From Streptomyces anulatus (GTDB lineage: Bacteria > Actinomycetota > Actinomycetes > Streptomycetales > Streptomycetaceae): a DNA stretch of 64,000 bases. The position numbers and the translations under genes are program-made. The DNA is taken from positions 124,001 to 188,000 of the forward strand of contig NZ_BMVK01000012.1 of NCBI RefSeq assembly GCF_014650675.1, given 5' to 3'. The notes below the pieces were generated by a model. It made no database searches and was not told the DNA's origin. It worked only from the letters and a program-made list of their open reading frames with translations. Below, piece by piece: positions 49,024-57,470 of this stretch (its first letter is position 1; each line of letters starts with the position of its first letter).

Positions 49024-50574
49024 CTACAGCGGGCGCTCGAACCCCTCCCAGTACGGTTCACGCAGCCGCCGTTTGTAGAGCTTGCCGTTGGGGTCGCGGG
49101 GCATGGCGGTGATGAAGTCGAGGCTCCGGGGCCGTTTGTAGCCGGCGAGCCGCTCCTCGCAGTGGGCGAGGATCGCGGCGGCGAGCGCCGGTGACGGGGC
49201 GTGGCCCTCGGCCGGTTCGACGACGGCCTTGACCTCCTCGCCGCGGTCCGCGTGGGGGATGCCGAAGGCGGCGGCGTCCGCGACGGCGGGGTGGGTGAGC
49301 AGGGCCGACTCGATCTCGGCGGGGTAGATGTTGACGCCGCCCGCGATGATCATGTCGATCTTGCGGTCGCGGAGGAAGAGGTAGCCGTCCTCGTCCAGCA
49401 CGCCGAGGTCGCCGACGGTGAAGAAGTCGCCGATGCGGTTGGTGCGGGTCTTGGTCTCGTCCTTGTGGTAGCTGAAGCCGCCGGTGCTCATCTTCATGTA
49501 GACGGTGCCCAGTTCCCCCGGCGGGAGGCGGTTGCCGTCGTCGTCGAAGACGGCCAGTTCGCTGATCGGCCAGGCCTTGCCGACGGTGCCGGGCTTCTTC
49601 AGCCAGTCCTCGGCGGTGGCGAACGCTCCCCCGCCCTCGCTGGCCGCGTAGTACTCCTCGACGCAGCTCCCCCACCAGTCGATCATGGCGCGTTTGACGT
49701 GGTCGGGGCAGGGGGCGGCCCCGTGGATGGCGTGTCGCATGGAGGAGACGTCGTAGCGGGCCCTCACCTCGTCGGGCAGCGCGAGCAGCCGGTGGAACTG
49801 GGTGGGGACCATGTGGGTGTGCGTGCAGCGGTGGGCGTCGATGACGCGCAGCATCTCCTCGGGCGACCAGCCGTCCATCAGGACCAGCGGGTGGCCGATG
49901 TGCAGGGCGGCGCCCGCGAATTGGAGTACGGCGGTGTGGTAGAGCGGTGAGCAGACCAGGTGGACGTTGTCGTCGAACGGCCGGATGCCGAAGATGCCGA
50001 GGAACCCGCCGAGGTAGGTCTCCTCGGGGCGTTTTCCGGGCAGTGGGCGCCTGATGCCGCGGGGGCGGCCGGTGGTGCCCGAGGTGTAGTTCATGACCCA
50101 GCCGAGGGTGCGGTCGTCGGGCGGGGTCGCGGGGTGGCCTACGAGGAGTTCGGCGTAGGGGCGGCAGCCGGGGACCGTGCCGACGCCGTAGCGGTGGGTC
50201 GCGGGCAGTTCCGCCTCGTCGGCGGCGGCCGTCGCGGTGGCCGCGAAGCGTTCGTGGGCGATCAGGACGCGGGCGCCCGAGTCGGCGACGATCCAGGCGA
50301 TCTCGGGGCCGACGAGGTGGTGGTTGACCGGGACGAGGTAGAAGCCGGCCTGCGAGGCGGCGAGGTAGGCGGTGAGCAGTTCGACGCCGTTGGGCAGCAC
50401 GACGGCGAACGCGTCGCCCTCGCGCAGTCCGGCCGCGCGCAGGCCGTGGACCATGCGGTTGACGTCGGCGTGCAGGCGGCCCGCGCTCCACTCCTGGCCG
50501 TCCGGGGCGATCAGGACGGTGCGGTCGGGGTCGGCGGCGGCCTGGGCCCAGAAGCCGTTGGGCGGCTGGTTCAC
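49024..50574 (-). CDS. Acyl-CoA synthetase (AMP-binding)
   Basis: A 516-residue adenylate-forming ligase (MNYTSGTTGRPRGIRRPL, HGAAPCPDHVKRAMIDWWG, EYYAASEGGGAF, DFFTVGDLGVLDEDGYLFLRDRKIDMIIAGGVNIYPAEIE, DPNGKLYKRRLRE). It is related to the FadD4-type ligases. GTG at 50574 follows GGAAGGAG and overlaps the nitronate monooxygenase stop in GTGA, so both are translated from one mRNA starting at the palindromic operator at 51721. Confidence 0.92.
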   Translation of the reverse strand: MNQPPNGFWAQAAADPDRTVLIAPDGQEWSAGRLHADVNRMVHGLRAAGLREGDAFAVVLPNGVELLTAYLAASQAGFYLVPVNHHLVGPEIAWIVADSGARVLIAHERFAATATAAADEAELPATHRYGVGTVPGCRPYAELLVGHPATPPDDRTLGWVMNYTSGTTGRPRGIRRPLPGKRPEETYLGGFLGIFGIRPFDDNVHLVCSPLYHTAVLQFAGAALHIGHPLVLMDGWSPEEMLRVIDAHRCTHTHMVPTQFHRLLALPDEVRARYDVSSMRHAIHGAAPCPDHVKRAMIDWWGSCVEEYYAASEGGGAFATAEDWLKKPGTVGKAWPISELAVFDDDGNRLPPGELGTVYMKMSTGGFSYHKDETKTRTNRIGDFFTVGDLGVLDEDGYLFLRDRKIDMIIAGGVNIYPAEIESALLTHPAVADAAAFGIPHADRGEEVKAVVEPAEGHAPSPALAAAILAHCEERLAGYKRPRSLDFITAMPRDPNGKLYKRRLREPYWEGFERPL

Positions 50575-51680
50575 GTGGCGCTCCTTCCGGCGATGCGGTT
50601 CATGCGGGTGACGGCCCGTTCGAAGCCGCGGGTCAGGTCGTCGACGACGGCCCGGACGCTGCGTTCGCTGTTCATCCGGCCGACGATCTGCCCGACGGGC
50701 GTGCCGAGCAGCTCGCCGACCTCGTACTTCTGGATCCGGGAGACGGCCTCGGCGACCAGCAGCCCCTGGAGCGGCATGGGCAGGGTGCCGGGTCCTGCCG
50801 CGTCGTCCCAGGCGTCGGTCCACGCGGTACGGAGCTGGCGTGCGGGTTTCCCCGTGAGGGCGCGGGAGCGGACGGTGTCGCCGGAGCCCGCGGCCAGGAG
50901 TTTCGCGGTGAGGGCCGGGGAGTGCAGGTCGGCCTCCTCGGTGGTGAGCCAGAGGGAGCCGAGCCAGACGCCCTGCGCGCCGAGGGCGATCCCGGCGGCG
51001 GCCTGTTCACCGCTGCCGATGCCTCCGGCGGCGAGCACGGGCAGCGGGGCGACGGCCTCGACGACTTCGGGGACCAGCACCATGGAGCCGATCTCGCCGG
51101 TGTGGCCGCCTGCTTCGTACCCCTGGGCGACGACGACGTCGATGCCCGCCTCGGCGTGCCGCCGGGCGTGCCGGGCGCTGCCGGCCAGGGCGGCGACGAG
51201 GACCCCGTGGTCGTGGGCCCGTTCGATGACGTCGGCGGGCGGGGAGCCGAGGGCGTTGGCCAGGAGCTTGATCGGGTAGTCGAAGGCCACGTCGAGCTGG
51301 CCCCGGGCGACCTCCTCCATCCAGCCGGTGATGCGCCAGCCGGACGCCTCCCCCTCGGCCAGTTCGGGCACCCCGTGGCGGGCCAGGAGCTCCCGCACGA
51401 ACCCGCGGTGTTCGGCCGGGATCATCGCCTCGACGTCCGCCTCGGTGACGCCCTCGACCTTCTTGGCGGGCATGACCACGTCGAGGCCGTAGGGCTTGCC
51501 GCCGGCGAGTCCGTGCAGACGGTCCAGGTCGCGCGCGAGGTCGTCGGGAGCGGTGTAGCGCACCGCCCCGAGCACGCCGAAGCCCCCGGCTCTGGTGATG
51601 GCCGCGGCGACCTCGGGGAACGGCGTGAAGCCGAAGATGGCGTGCTCGATTCCCAGTTGCTTGCTCAGCTCCGTCTCCAT
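50571..51680 (-). CDS. Nitronate monooxygenase (2-nitropropane dioxygenase family)
   Basis: A 369-residue FMN-dependent TIM-barrel enzyme of the NMO/NPD family. MVLVPEVVEAVAPLPVLAAGGIGSGEQAAAGIALGAQGVWLGSLW is the FMN-phosphate binding part, and GYEAGGHTG holds the active-site His. The N-terminus starts ELSKQLGIEHAIFGFTPFPEVAAA. In mycobacteria similar proteins sit in lipid-catabolic regulons beside acyl-CoA ligases, as here. The start is ATG at 51680; the ribosome site is weak. Confidence 0.87.
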   Translation of the reverse strand: METELSKQLGIEHAIFGFTPFPEVAAAITRAGGFGVLGAVRYTAPDDLARDLDRLHGLAGGKPYGLDVVMPAKKVEGVTEADVEAMIPAEHRGFVRELLARHGVPELAEGEASGWRITGWMEEVARGQLDVAFDYPIKLLANALGSPPADVIERAHDHGVLVAALAGSARHARRHAEAGIDVVVAQGYEAGGHTGEIGSMVLVPEVVEAVAPLPVLAAGGIGSGEQAAAGIALGAQGVWLGSLWLTTEEADLHSPALTAKLLAAGSGDTVRSRALTGKPARQLRTAWTDAWDDAAGPGTLPMPLQGLLVAEAVSRIQKYEVGELLGTPVGQIVGRMNSERSVRAVVDDLTRGFERAVTRMNRIAGRSAT

Positions 51681-51720
51681 GGGCGGCAGGATGCCGCAGC
51701 GGAGCGGCCGAGGGAAGAGC

Positions 51721-51746
51721 TTTTCTGATGCAGCGTCAGATTCTTT
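51721..51746 (-). promoter_or_regulatory. Palindromic operator of the nitronate monooxygenase/acyl-CoA ligase operon
   Basis: Core TCTGATGCAGCGTCAGA (51724-51740) with 5-bp arms, TTT before and TTCTTT after. It matches the element at 28692-28717 in 21 of 26 positions, the differences lying only in the five central bases. It is 41-66 bp before the operon's first start. Confidence 0.75.
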
Positions 51747-51904
51747 GCGGGCCAGGACGCACCCGGGAGCGCGGGGGTGACAGTAATCTCTGCGGCGGCA
51801 GGAACTTTCACTGCTCGGCGAGATTTCGGAAGTTACTTTCGCGCGGGCTCCGGCGCACGGGCACGCCCCGGTGACCGGACGTCCGGCACGGGAAGGAGTT
51901 GCGG

Positions 51905-53836
51905 ATGACCGGGGACACGAACGGACGGGCGGCGGACGGCCGGAAGGGCGCACACGAAGGCCCGGAGCGGGCCGGGGGCCGCGGATCCTCGACCGACGCC
52001 CGCACGGCCGGGAGCGGCATCGACCGGCGGCGGGTGGGCGGCGGGATACTGGCGCTGGGCGGCGCACTCGCGCTGACGCCCATTCCGCTCGCGGGCGCGG
52101 CCGGCCGGAGCGGGCCGGGCGCGGGGGCAACAGACGGAGCGGCGGACACGGGAGCGGGCATGGAGTCAGGGGCGCACCGGCCCACGCTGCGACGCGGGAG
52201 CGCCGCACGAGCCGGGCTGCTCCAGGGGCCGCTGGACCAGCTCGTCCGGGACGCCGAGGCCTACCTCGCCGACTCCCCCGCGCACCCCTGGTACGCGGGC
52301 GCGGTCCTGCTCGCCGGGCGGGGCGGGACGGTGGCGCTGCACCGGCCGATCGGCAAGGCGGTGCGCTATGCCGCGTACGACGAGAAGACCGACACCGGGG
52401 TGGAGTTCCCGGCGGACCAGCAGATCGCGATGGCCGAGGACACCGTCTTCGACCTGGCCTCGATCTCCAAGCTGTTCACCTCACTCCTGGCGGTCCAGCA
52501 GATCGAGCGCGGCGCCCTGGAGCTGGAGGCCGCGGTCGCCTCGTACCTCCCGGACTTCGCCGGCGGCGGCAAGCAGGACGTCACGGTCCGTCATCTGCTG
52601 ACGCACACCTCGGGTTTCCGCTCGTGGATCCCGCTGTACGAGGAGCCGACCCGGGAGGGCAAGCTCCGGAGGCTGTGGGAGGAGGTCCCGGCGAGCACAC
52701 CGGGCAGCGCGTACCTCTACTCCGACCTCAACCTGATCTCGCTGCAGCTGATCCTGGAGAAGATCACCGGCCGCCCGCTGGACGCCCTGCTCCGCGACGA
52801 GATCACGGCCCCGCTCGGGATGCACCGCACCCGGTACAACCCGCCCGCCTCCTGGAAGCCGAAGATCGCGGCGACCGAGGACGCCCGGTTGCCCTGGTCC
52901 GGTCTCGAGCGCGGGCTGGTCTGGGGCGAGGTGCACGACGAGAACGCCTTCAGCCTGGACGGGGTGGCGGGCCACGCCGGGGTGTTCTCCTGCGCCTGGG
53001 ACCTCGCGGTCCTCGCCCGGACCCTCCTCAACGGCGGGGTCTACGGCCGCGCCCGCATCCTGTCCGAGGAATCGGTCGACCTGCTGTTCACCGATTTCAA
53101 CACCGCGTTCCCGGGCGACGAGCACGGCCTCGGCTTCGAGCTCTACCAGCACTGGTACATGGGCGCGATGGCGACCCCGCGCAGTGCGGGGCACACCGGA
53201 TTCACCGGGACCAGCCTGGTGCTCGACCCGTCGACCGACACCTTCCTCGTCGTGCTGGGCAACTCCGTCCATCCCGTACGGAGCTGGCGCTCGGGCAGCG
53301 CGCCCCGGGTGGCGGCCGCCAACCAACTGGCGCGGGCCGTACCGGTCCGGCCCGAACGGGGGCGTACGGCCTGGTTCTCCGGGATGGCGAGCGCCTCCAC
53401 CGCCACCCTCACCCTGCCCGCCCTGCGGCTGCACTCCGCACGGGCGCGCCTGGAGTGCGCGCTGTGGTGGGACACCGAACCGGCGGCCGACGCCCTCTTC
53501 CTGGAAGCGTCGGAGGGTCAGGACTGGCAGCCGGTGCCGTTCACCACGCTCGCACCGGGCCCCGGCCACCGCCCGGATCCGCAGCCGCACCCGGCGGGCT
53601 CGGTGACCGGCTGGTCGGGGCGCGTCTGGCACCGGCTGGAGGCGGACCTGGCAAAGTGGCGCGGCCGGGACGTACGCCTGCGCTGGCGCTACGCCACCGA
53701 CCGGCTGTACGTGGGACGCGGCGCGTACGTGGACGGCCTGCGGGTCCGCGACGGCGTCCGCACGGTCTTCGACGCGGAACGGCCCCGGGACGCCGGCCGG
53801 ATCGAGGCGACGGGCTGGGCGCCCTCGGCGGACTGA
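51905..53836 (+). CDS. Exported serine hydrolase (class C beta-lactamase/DD-peptidase fold)
   Basis: A 643-residue enzyme. A Tat-like signal (GIDRRRVGGGILALGG, about residues 39-65) directs export. The catalytic domain (about 105-480) has SISK (SxxK, nucleophile), YSDLN (YxN) and GHTGFTG (third motif). The C-terminal 160 residues form an extra beta-rich domain (LRLHSARARLECALWWDTEP...LRWRYATDRLYVGRGAYVDGLRVRD) like a jelly-roll module. AAGGAG precedes the ATG. Possible roles are esterase, D-aminopeptidase or EstB-like; not resolvable from sequence. Confidence 0.87.
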   Translation: MTGDTNGRAADGRKGAHEGPERAGGRGSSTDARTAGSGIDRRRVGGGILALGGALALTPIPLAGAAGRSGPGAGATDGAADTGAGMESGAHRPTLRRGSAARAGLLQGPLDQLVRDAEAYLADSPAHPWYAGAVLLAGRGGTVALHRPIGKAVRYAAYDEKTDTGVEFPADQQIAMAEDTVFDLASISKLFTSLLAVQQIERGALELEAAVASYLPDFAGGGKQDVTVRHLLTHTSGFRSWIPLYEEPTREGKLRRLWEEVPASTPGSAYLYSDLNLISLQLILEKITGRPLDALLRDEITAPLGMHRTRYNPPASWKPKIAATEDARLPWSGLERGLVWGEVHDENAFSLDGVAGHAGVFSCAWDLAVLARTLLNGGVYGRARILSEESVDLLFTDFNTAFPGDEHGLGFELYQHWYMGAMATPRSAGHTGFTGTSLVLDPSTDTFLVVLGNSVHPVRSWRSGSAPRVAAANQLARAVPVRPERGRTAWFSGMASASTATLTLPALRLHSARARLECALWWDTEPAADALFLEASEGQDWQPVPFTTLAPGPGHRPDPQPHPAGSVTGWSGRVWHRLEADLAKWRGRDVRLRWRYATDRLYVGRGAYVDGLRVRDGVRTVFDAERPRDAGRIEATGWAPSAD

Positions 53837-53862
53837 GCCCGCGCCCGGGCCGGGAGAGGCAA

Positions 53863-53900
53863 CGGCCGCTTCGGCGCTGCTCGCGCCGCCGGAGCGGCCG
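53863..53900. terminator. Terminator between serine hydrolase and LacI genes
   Basis: A 14-bp stem with one G-U wobble (CGGCCGCTTCGGCG / CGCCGGAGCGGCCG) and a 10-nt loop lies between two convergent genes. Confidence 0.6.
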
Positions 53901-53905
53901 CGCCC

Positions 53906-54994
53906 TCAGGTCACCGCGTTCACCTGCGGGTCCGCCTGCGCGGGCACGGACGCGGACACCGGCGCGGTCGACTCCCGGACCACCAGCCTCGGCCGGATCA
54001 GCAGGGAGCGGCCGGCCGAGGGCGCCGACTCGATCCGGGCGCGCAGTTGCTGGAAGGTCTCCGCCGCCATCTCCGTCAGCGGCTGGCGGACCGTGGTGAG
54101 CGGCGGCTCGAAGAGATCGGCGAGCAGGATGTCGTCGAAGCCGACCACCGACACATCGCGCCCGGCGGTGCGTCCGGCGTCCTTGGCGCCCCGGCAGATC
54201 CCGATCGCGCACATGTCGTTGATGGCGACGAACGCGGTGGGCGGGCGGGGCCCGGAGAGCAGCTCGCGGGCGGCGTTGCGGCCGAGCTCGGCCGCGTCCT
54301 TGTCGCCGAACTCGGTGGTGTCCGCCCCGGGCCAGACGATGGCGTCGGCCGGGTCGAGGCCGGCCTCCTCCAGCGCGGCGCGGAAGCCCCGCAGCCGCTC
54401 GCGGCGGTTGACGCTGTTGACCGAACCGGAGACGAAGGCGAGTCTTCGGTGACCGAGTTCGAGCAGGTGGCGGGTGGCCAGCTCCGCCCCCATGGCGTTG
54501 TCCACACTGATGCTCGCCAGTGACGGCGGGTCGCCCGCCTGGGCCGTGCGGTCGAAGGCGACCATCTTCAGCCCCCTGCTGAGCAGCGGCTCGACATGTT
54601 CGAGCGAGGGCAGCGAGGAGCAGAGCACCACTCCGCTGACCCCGTCCGCCAACAGCTCCTCGCCGTACTTGAGCTCCCGGGCGGGATCGCGCTCGCTGTT
54701 GCAGAGCAGCACGTGGTACCCCTCGGCGAGCGCGATGGCCTCCAGCTCCCGCGCGAGCGACCCCCAGAACGGGTTCGCCACGGAGGGCACGATCAGGCCG
54801 ATCACCTTGATCCGGCCCGTGCGCAGCATGCGTGCCGCCCGGTTGGGCCGGTAGCTGAGGCGCTCGATGGTCTGCTCGACACGGGCCAGGGTGGCCGCCT
54901 GCATACGGTCGGTGCGTCCGTTGAGGACGTTGGAGACCGTGCTCGCGGATACCCCCGCAGCCGCCGCGACCTGATGGATCGTTACCCCGCTCAT
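53906..54994 (-). CDS. LacI-family repressor of the polysaccharide locus
   Basis: A 362-residue regulator with an N-terminal HTH (VTIHQVAAAAGVSASTVSNVLNGR, then the hinge region) and a periplasmic-binding-like sensor domain (VIGLIVPSVANPFWGSLARELE, AFVAINDMCAIGICRGAKDAGR, SVVGFDDILLADLFEPPLTTVRQP). CGGAGG precedes the ATG at 54994. It is divergent from the sugar importer operon, and three ATCGAT-type sites lie in the 226-bp gap, so it should repress both directions until a sugar breakdown product binds. Confidence 0.92.
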   Translation of the reverse strand: MSGVTIHQVAAAAGVSASTVSNVLNGRTDRMQAATLARVEQTIERLSYRPNRAARMLRTGRIKVIGLIVPSVANPFWGSLARELEAIALAEGYHVLLCNSERDPARELKYGEELLADGVSGVVLCSSLPSLEHVEPLLSRGLKMVAFDRTAQAGDPPSLASISVDNAMGAELATRHLLELGHRRLAFVSGSVNSVNRRERLRGFRAALEEAGLDPADAIVWPGADTTEFGDKDAAELGRNAARELLSGPRPPTAFVAINDMCAIGICRGAKDAGRTAGRDVSVVGFDDILLADLFEPPLTTVRQPLTEMAAETFQQLRARIESAPSAGRSLLIRPRLVVRESTAPVSASVPAQADPQVNAVT

Positions 54995-55028
54995 GCCACC
55001 TCCGGTTCGAAACTCCCTGACCACCCTA

Positions 55029-55064
55029 GTGTATCGATTTACTGAAGTCTCTCTACCGATACAC
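55029..55064. promoter_or_regulatory. LacI-type operator pair near the repressor start
   Basis: GTGTATCGATTTAC (55029-55042) is followed by CGATACAC (55057-55064); GTGTATCG and CGATACAC are perfect 8-bp inverse copies 20 nt apart. ATCGAT-centred sites are usual LacI-family operators. Confidence 0.6.
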
Positions 55065-55133
55065 CCGTTAACGTGGTCGAAAAATTGTTGTGCATCAGCT
55101 GTTGACGCCGCTCCGACGGCATTCCTAGTCTCA

Positions 55134-55147
55134 GTGCATCGATTTAC
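55134..55147. promoter_or_regulatory. Second LacI-type operator, importer side
   Basis: GTGCATCGATTTAC differs from the site at 55029-55042 in a single base. It lies 74-87 bp before the binding-protein start, where it can block the importer promoter. Confidence 0.6.
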
Positions 55148-55220
55148 CAGCACTTCCCAGCCATGGCTGGGACTGCATCACTGGATCGATCCACAAACTT
55201 CGCCTCAAAAGGGGTGCCTC

Positions 55221-56492
55221 ATGGAACTCAACAGACGGTCGCTGCTCGCCGCCATCGGCGCGGGCACCGCCGCCGCGCTCACGGGCTGCGGCACCGGCAC
55301 CGGCACCTCCGCGGCCGGCTCCGCCGACGGACCCGCCGAGGGCGAGATCACCCTCCTCACCCCGATCTACGAGGGTGCGAAGGGCAAGAAGCTCCTGGAG
55401 GGCGACATCCTCGGCGGGTTCCGGAAGAAGTATCCGGACGTCAAGGTGAACGTGGACTACACCACGTACGACCAGCTCAACGAGAAGATCACCACCGGGC
55501 TCGCGGGCGGCCTGCTGCCCGACGTGCTGATGATGGGGGTCGGCTGGATCCCGCCGTTCGCCGCCAAGGGAGCGATCGCGGAACTGCCGGAGAAGCTGGC
55601 CGAGACCCACGACTACGAGAAGCGGGTGCTGGAGCCTTCGCGCCACGACGGCAAGCTGTACGCCCTGCCCGTCGTGCTCGACACCCGCATCGTGGTCTAC
55701 CGCAAGGACCACTTCGCCGAGGCCGGCATCCGCAAGACGCCAGCCAACTGGTCCGAACTACGCGCTGTCGCAAAGCAGTTGACGACGAAGGGCCGGGTCG
55801 GGTTCGACCCCTTCTCCATCAATCTGCGCCAGTGCTGGGAGACCTTCCTCTTCGCCAACGGCGGACAGCTGTTCAGCGCGGACGGCAAGAAGCCGCTGTT
55901 CACCGACGCCCGCGGGGTGGAGTCCCTCCAGTTCTTCAAGGACCTGGTGGCCGACGGTTCGGCGGACTACTCGCGCAAGACCGACACCGGAGCACCGTCG
56001 AACGTGCAGACCGGCCAGGGCTCGATGATGATGACGACCAGCGCGCTCTGGGTCCAGGTCAAGGAGCAGAACCCGGAGCTGATCGAACAGGACAAGCTCG
56101 GCGCGTTCGTGCTGGCCAACCGCAGGCCCGCGATGCTCCAGGGCGGCACGCTCGTCAGCCAGTCGGCGAGCTCCAAGCACCCGGCCGCGGCCCGTGCGCT
56201 CGTGGAGTGGCTGGCCACCCCCGAATCGATCCTCGGCGCGGCCCAGCAGCGCGGCTCGGTGCCCGGGCTGCGGGATCTCAGCGACACCCCTTACGTCAAG
56301 GAGAACCAGTTCGTCGACCTCTCCCTGAAGAACCTGCAGCACGCGGTGTCCGAGGGCGGCACCGCCGCCTGGATGGAGATCCGCGAGAAGATCGTGCCGA
56401 CGCTGGAGCCCGCGATCGTGGGCGACCAGTCGGCGAAGGACGCCATCGCGGAGCTCGGCCGGCTCGCCGAGGCCGCCATCGGCCGGATGTGA
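55221..56492 (+). CDS. ABC sugar transporter substrate-binding protein (Tat lipoprotein)
   Basis: A 423-residue family-1 solute receptor. The signal NRRSLLAAIGAGTAAALTGC combines a twin-arginine start with a lipobox (Cys about residue 23). The fold is clear from GEITLLTPIYEGAKGKKLLEGDILGGFRKKYPDVKVNV, GLLPDVLMMGVGWIPPFAAKG, YALPVVLDTRIVVYRKDHF and GGTLVSQSASSKHPAAARALVEWLA. AAAAGGGG precedes the ATG. It should bind an oligosaccharide released by the lyases encoded downstream. Confidence 0.93.
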   Translation: MELNRRSLLAAIGAGTAAALTGCGTGTGTSAAGSADGPAEGEITLLTPIYEGAKGKKLLEGDILGGFRKKYPDVKVNVDYTTYDQLNEKITTGLAGGLLPDVLMMGVGWIPPFAAKGAIAELPEKLAETHDYEKRVLEPSRHDGKLYALPVVLDTRIVVYRKDHFAEAGIRKTPANWSELRAVAKQLTTKGRVGFDPFSINLRQCWETFLFANGGQLFSADGKKPLFTDARGVESLQFFKDLVADGSADYSRKTDTGAPSNVQTGQGSMMMTTSALWVQVKEQNPELIEQDKLGAFVLANRRPAMLQGGTLVSQSASSKHPAAARALVEWLATPESILGAAQQRGSVPGLRDLSDTPYVKENQFVDLSLKNLQHAVSEGGTAAWMEIREKIVPTLEPAIVGDQSAKDAIAELGRLAEAAIGRM

Positions 56493-56504
56493 GGACCCGT
56501 CACT

Positions 56505-57470
56505 GTGGGAGCGACATCCGTATTGAAGGCGCGGCCCGTGCGGCCGCCCGCACCTCCTGAATCGGCGCCGACCCGGCGCACCCGCCGGACCCCCACGGGC
56601 CCCGGACGCCGACGGCGCCGGGCCGGCATGCTCATGGTGGCGCCCGCGCTGCTGCACGCCTCGCTGTGGATCGGCCTGCCGGTGCTGGCAGCGGTGGTCC
56701 TGGCGTTCACGAAGTACGACGTACTGACCGCCCCGCAGTTCGTGGGTCTGGACAACTTCCGGGACATGCTGGACGACGCGGTCTTCCGCAAGTCCATCGT
56801 CAACACCGTCGTCTACACCTTCTTCACCGTGCCGTTCGGCATGCTGCTGGGCCTGCTGCTGGCCATGGCCCTGCACACCGGCCTCAAGGCACGCGGCATC
56901 TTCCGCACCGCGGTCTTCCTGCCCCAGGTCACGGCCACGGTCGCCATCGCCCTGGTCTGGCTGTGGATCTACAACCCGGGCAACGGCCTGTTCAACGCGC
57001 TGCTGTCGTTCATCGGCATCGACGGCCCGGCCTGGCTCTCCTCGACGTCGTGGGCGATGCCCTCGGTGATCCTGGTCGGCATCTGGCAGGGCATCGGCAT
57101 GAAGATGCTCATCTATCTCGCCGCGCTCCAGTCGCTCCCCAGGGAGCTGTACGAGGCGGCGTCGGTGGACGGCGCGTCGAAGGTCCGGCAGTTCTTCTCC
57201 ATCACGCTGCCGCTGCTGAAGCCCGCCACGTTCTTCGTGCTCATCACGTCGATGATCAGCGCGTTCCAGTCCTTCGACCAGATCTACATCCTCACCGACG
57301 GCGGCCCCGCCAACAGCACGACGATGATGACCTACGAGATCTACAAGTCCGCCTTCCGGGAGTTCCGCGTCGGATACGCCTGCGCCCAGTCCCTGGTGCT
57401 GTTCGTGCTGCTGATGGGCTTCACCCTGGTCAACCGGCGGATCATGGGAGGCACCCGTGGCCACAGTTGA
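56505..57470 (+). CDS. ABC sugar transporter permease 1
   Basis: A 321-residue MalF-type membrane protein with a basic cytoplasmic arm and six helices. The EAA loop is LPRELYEAASVDGASKVRQFFSITLPLLKP; LDNFRDMLDDAVFRKSIVNTVVYT precedes the core. GTG at 56505 follows GAGGA. It pairs with the second permease (14-nt overlap). No ATPase gene is in the visible part of the locus, so a shared MsiK-type ATPase elsewhere probably energises it. Confidence 0.92.
   Translation: MGATSVLKARPVRPPAPPESAPTRRTRRTPTGPGRRRRRAGMLMVAPALLHASLWIGLPVLAAVVLAFTKYDVLTAPQFVGLDNFRDMLDDAVFRKSIVNTVVYTFFTVPFGMLLGLLLAMALHTGLKARGIFRTAVFLPQVTATVAIALVWLWIYNPGNGLFNALLSFIGIDGPAWLSSTSWAMPSVILVGIWQGIGMKMLIYLAALQSLPRELYEAASVDGASKVRQFFSITLPLLKPATFFVLITSMISAFQSFDQIYILTDGGPANSTTMMTYEIYKSAFREFRVGYACAQSLVLFVLLMGFTLVNRRIMGGTRGHS

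Noticed and set aside
49024..51680. Nitronate monooxygenase and ligase as part of a secondary-metabolite cluster
   Set aside because: No PKS, NRPS or tailoring genes are nearby; the operator links them to acyl-CoA catabolism instead.
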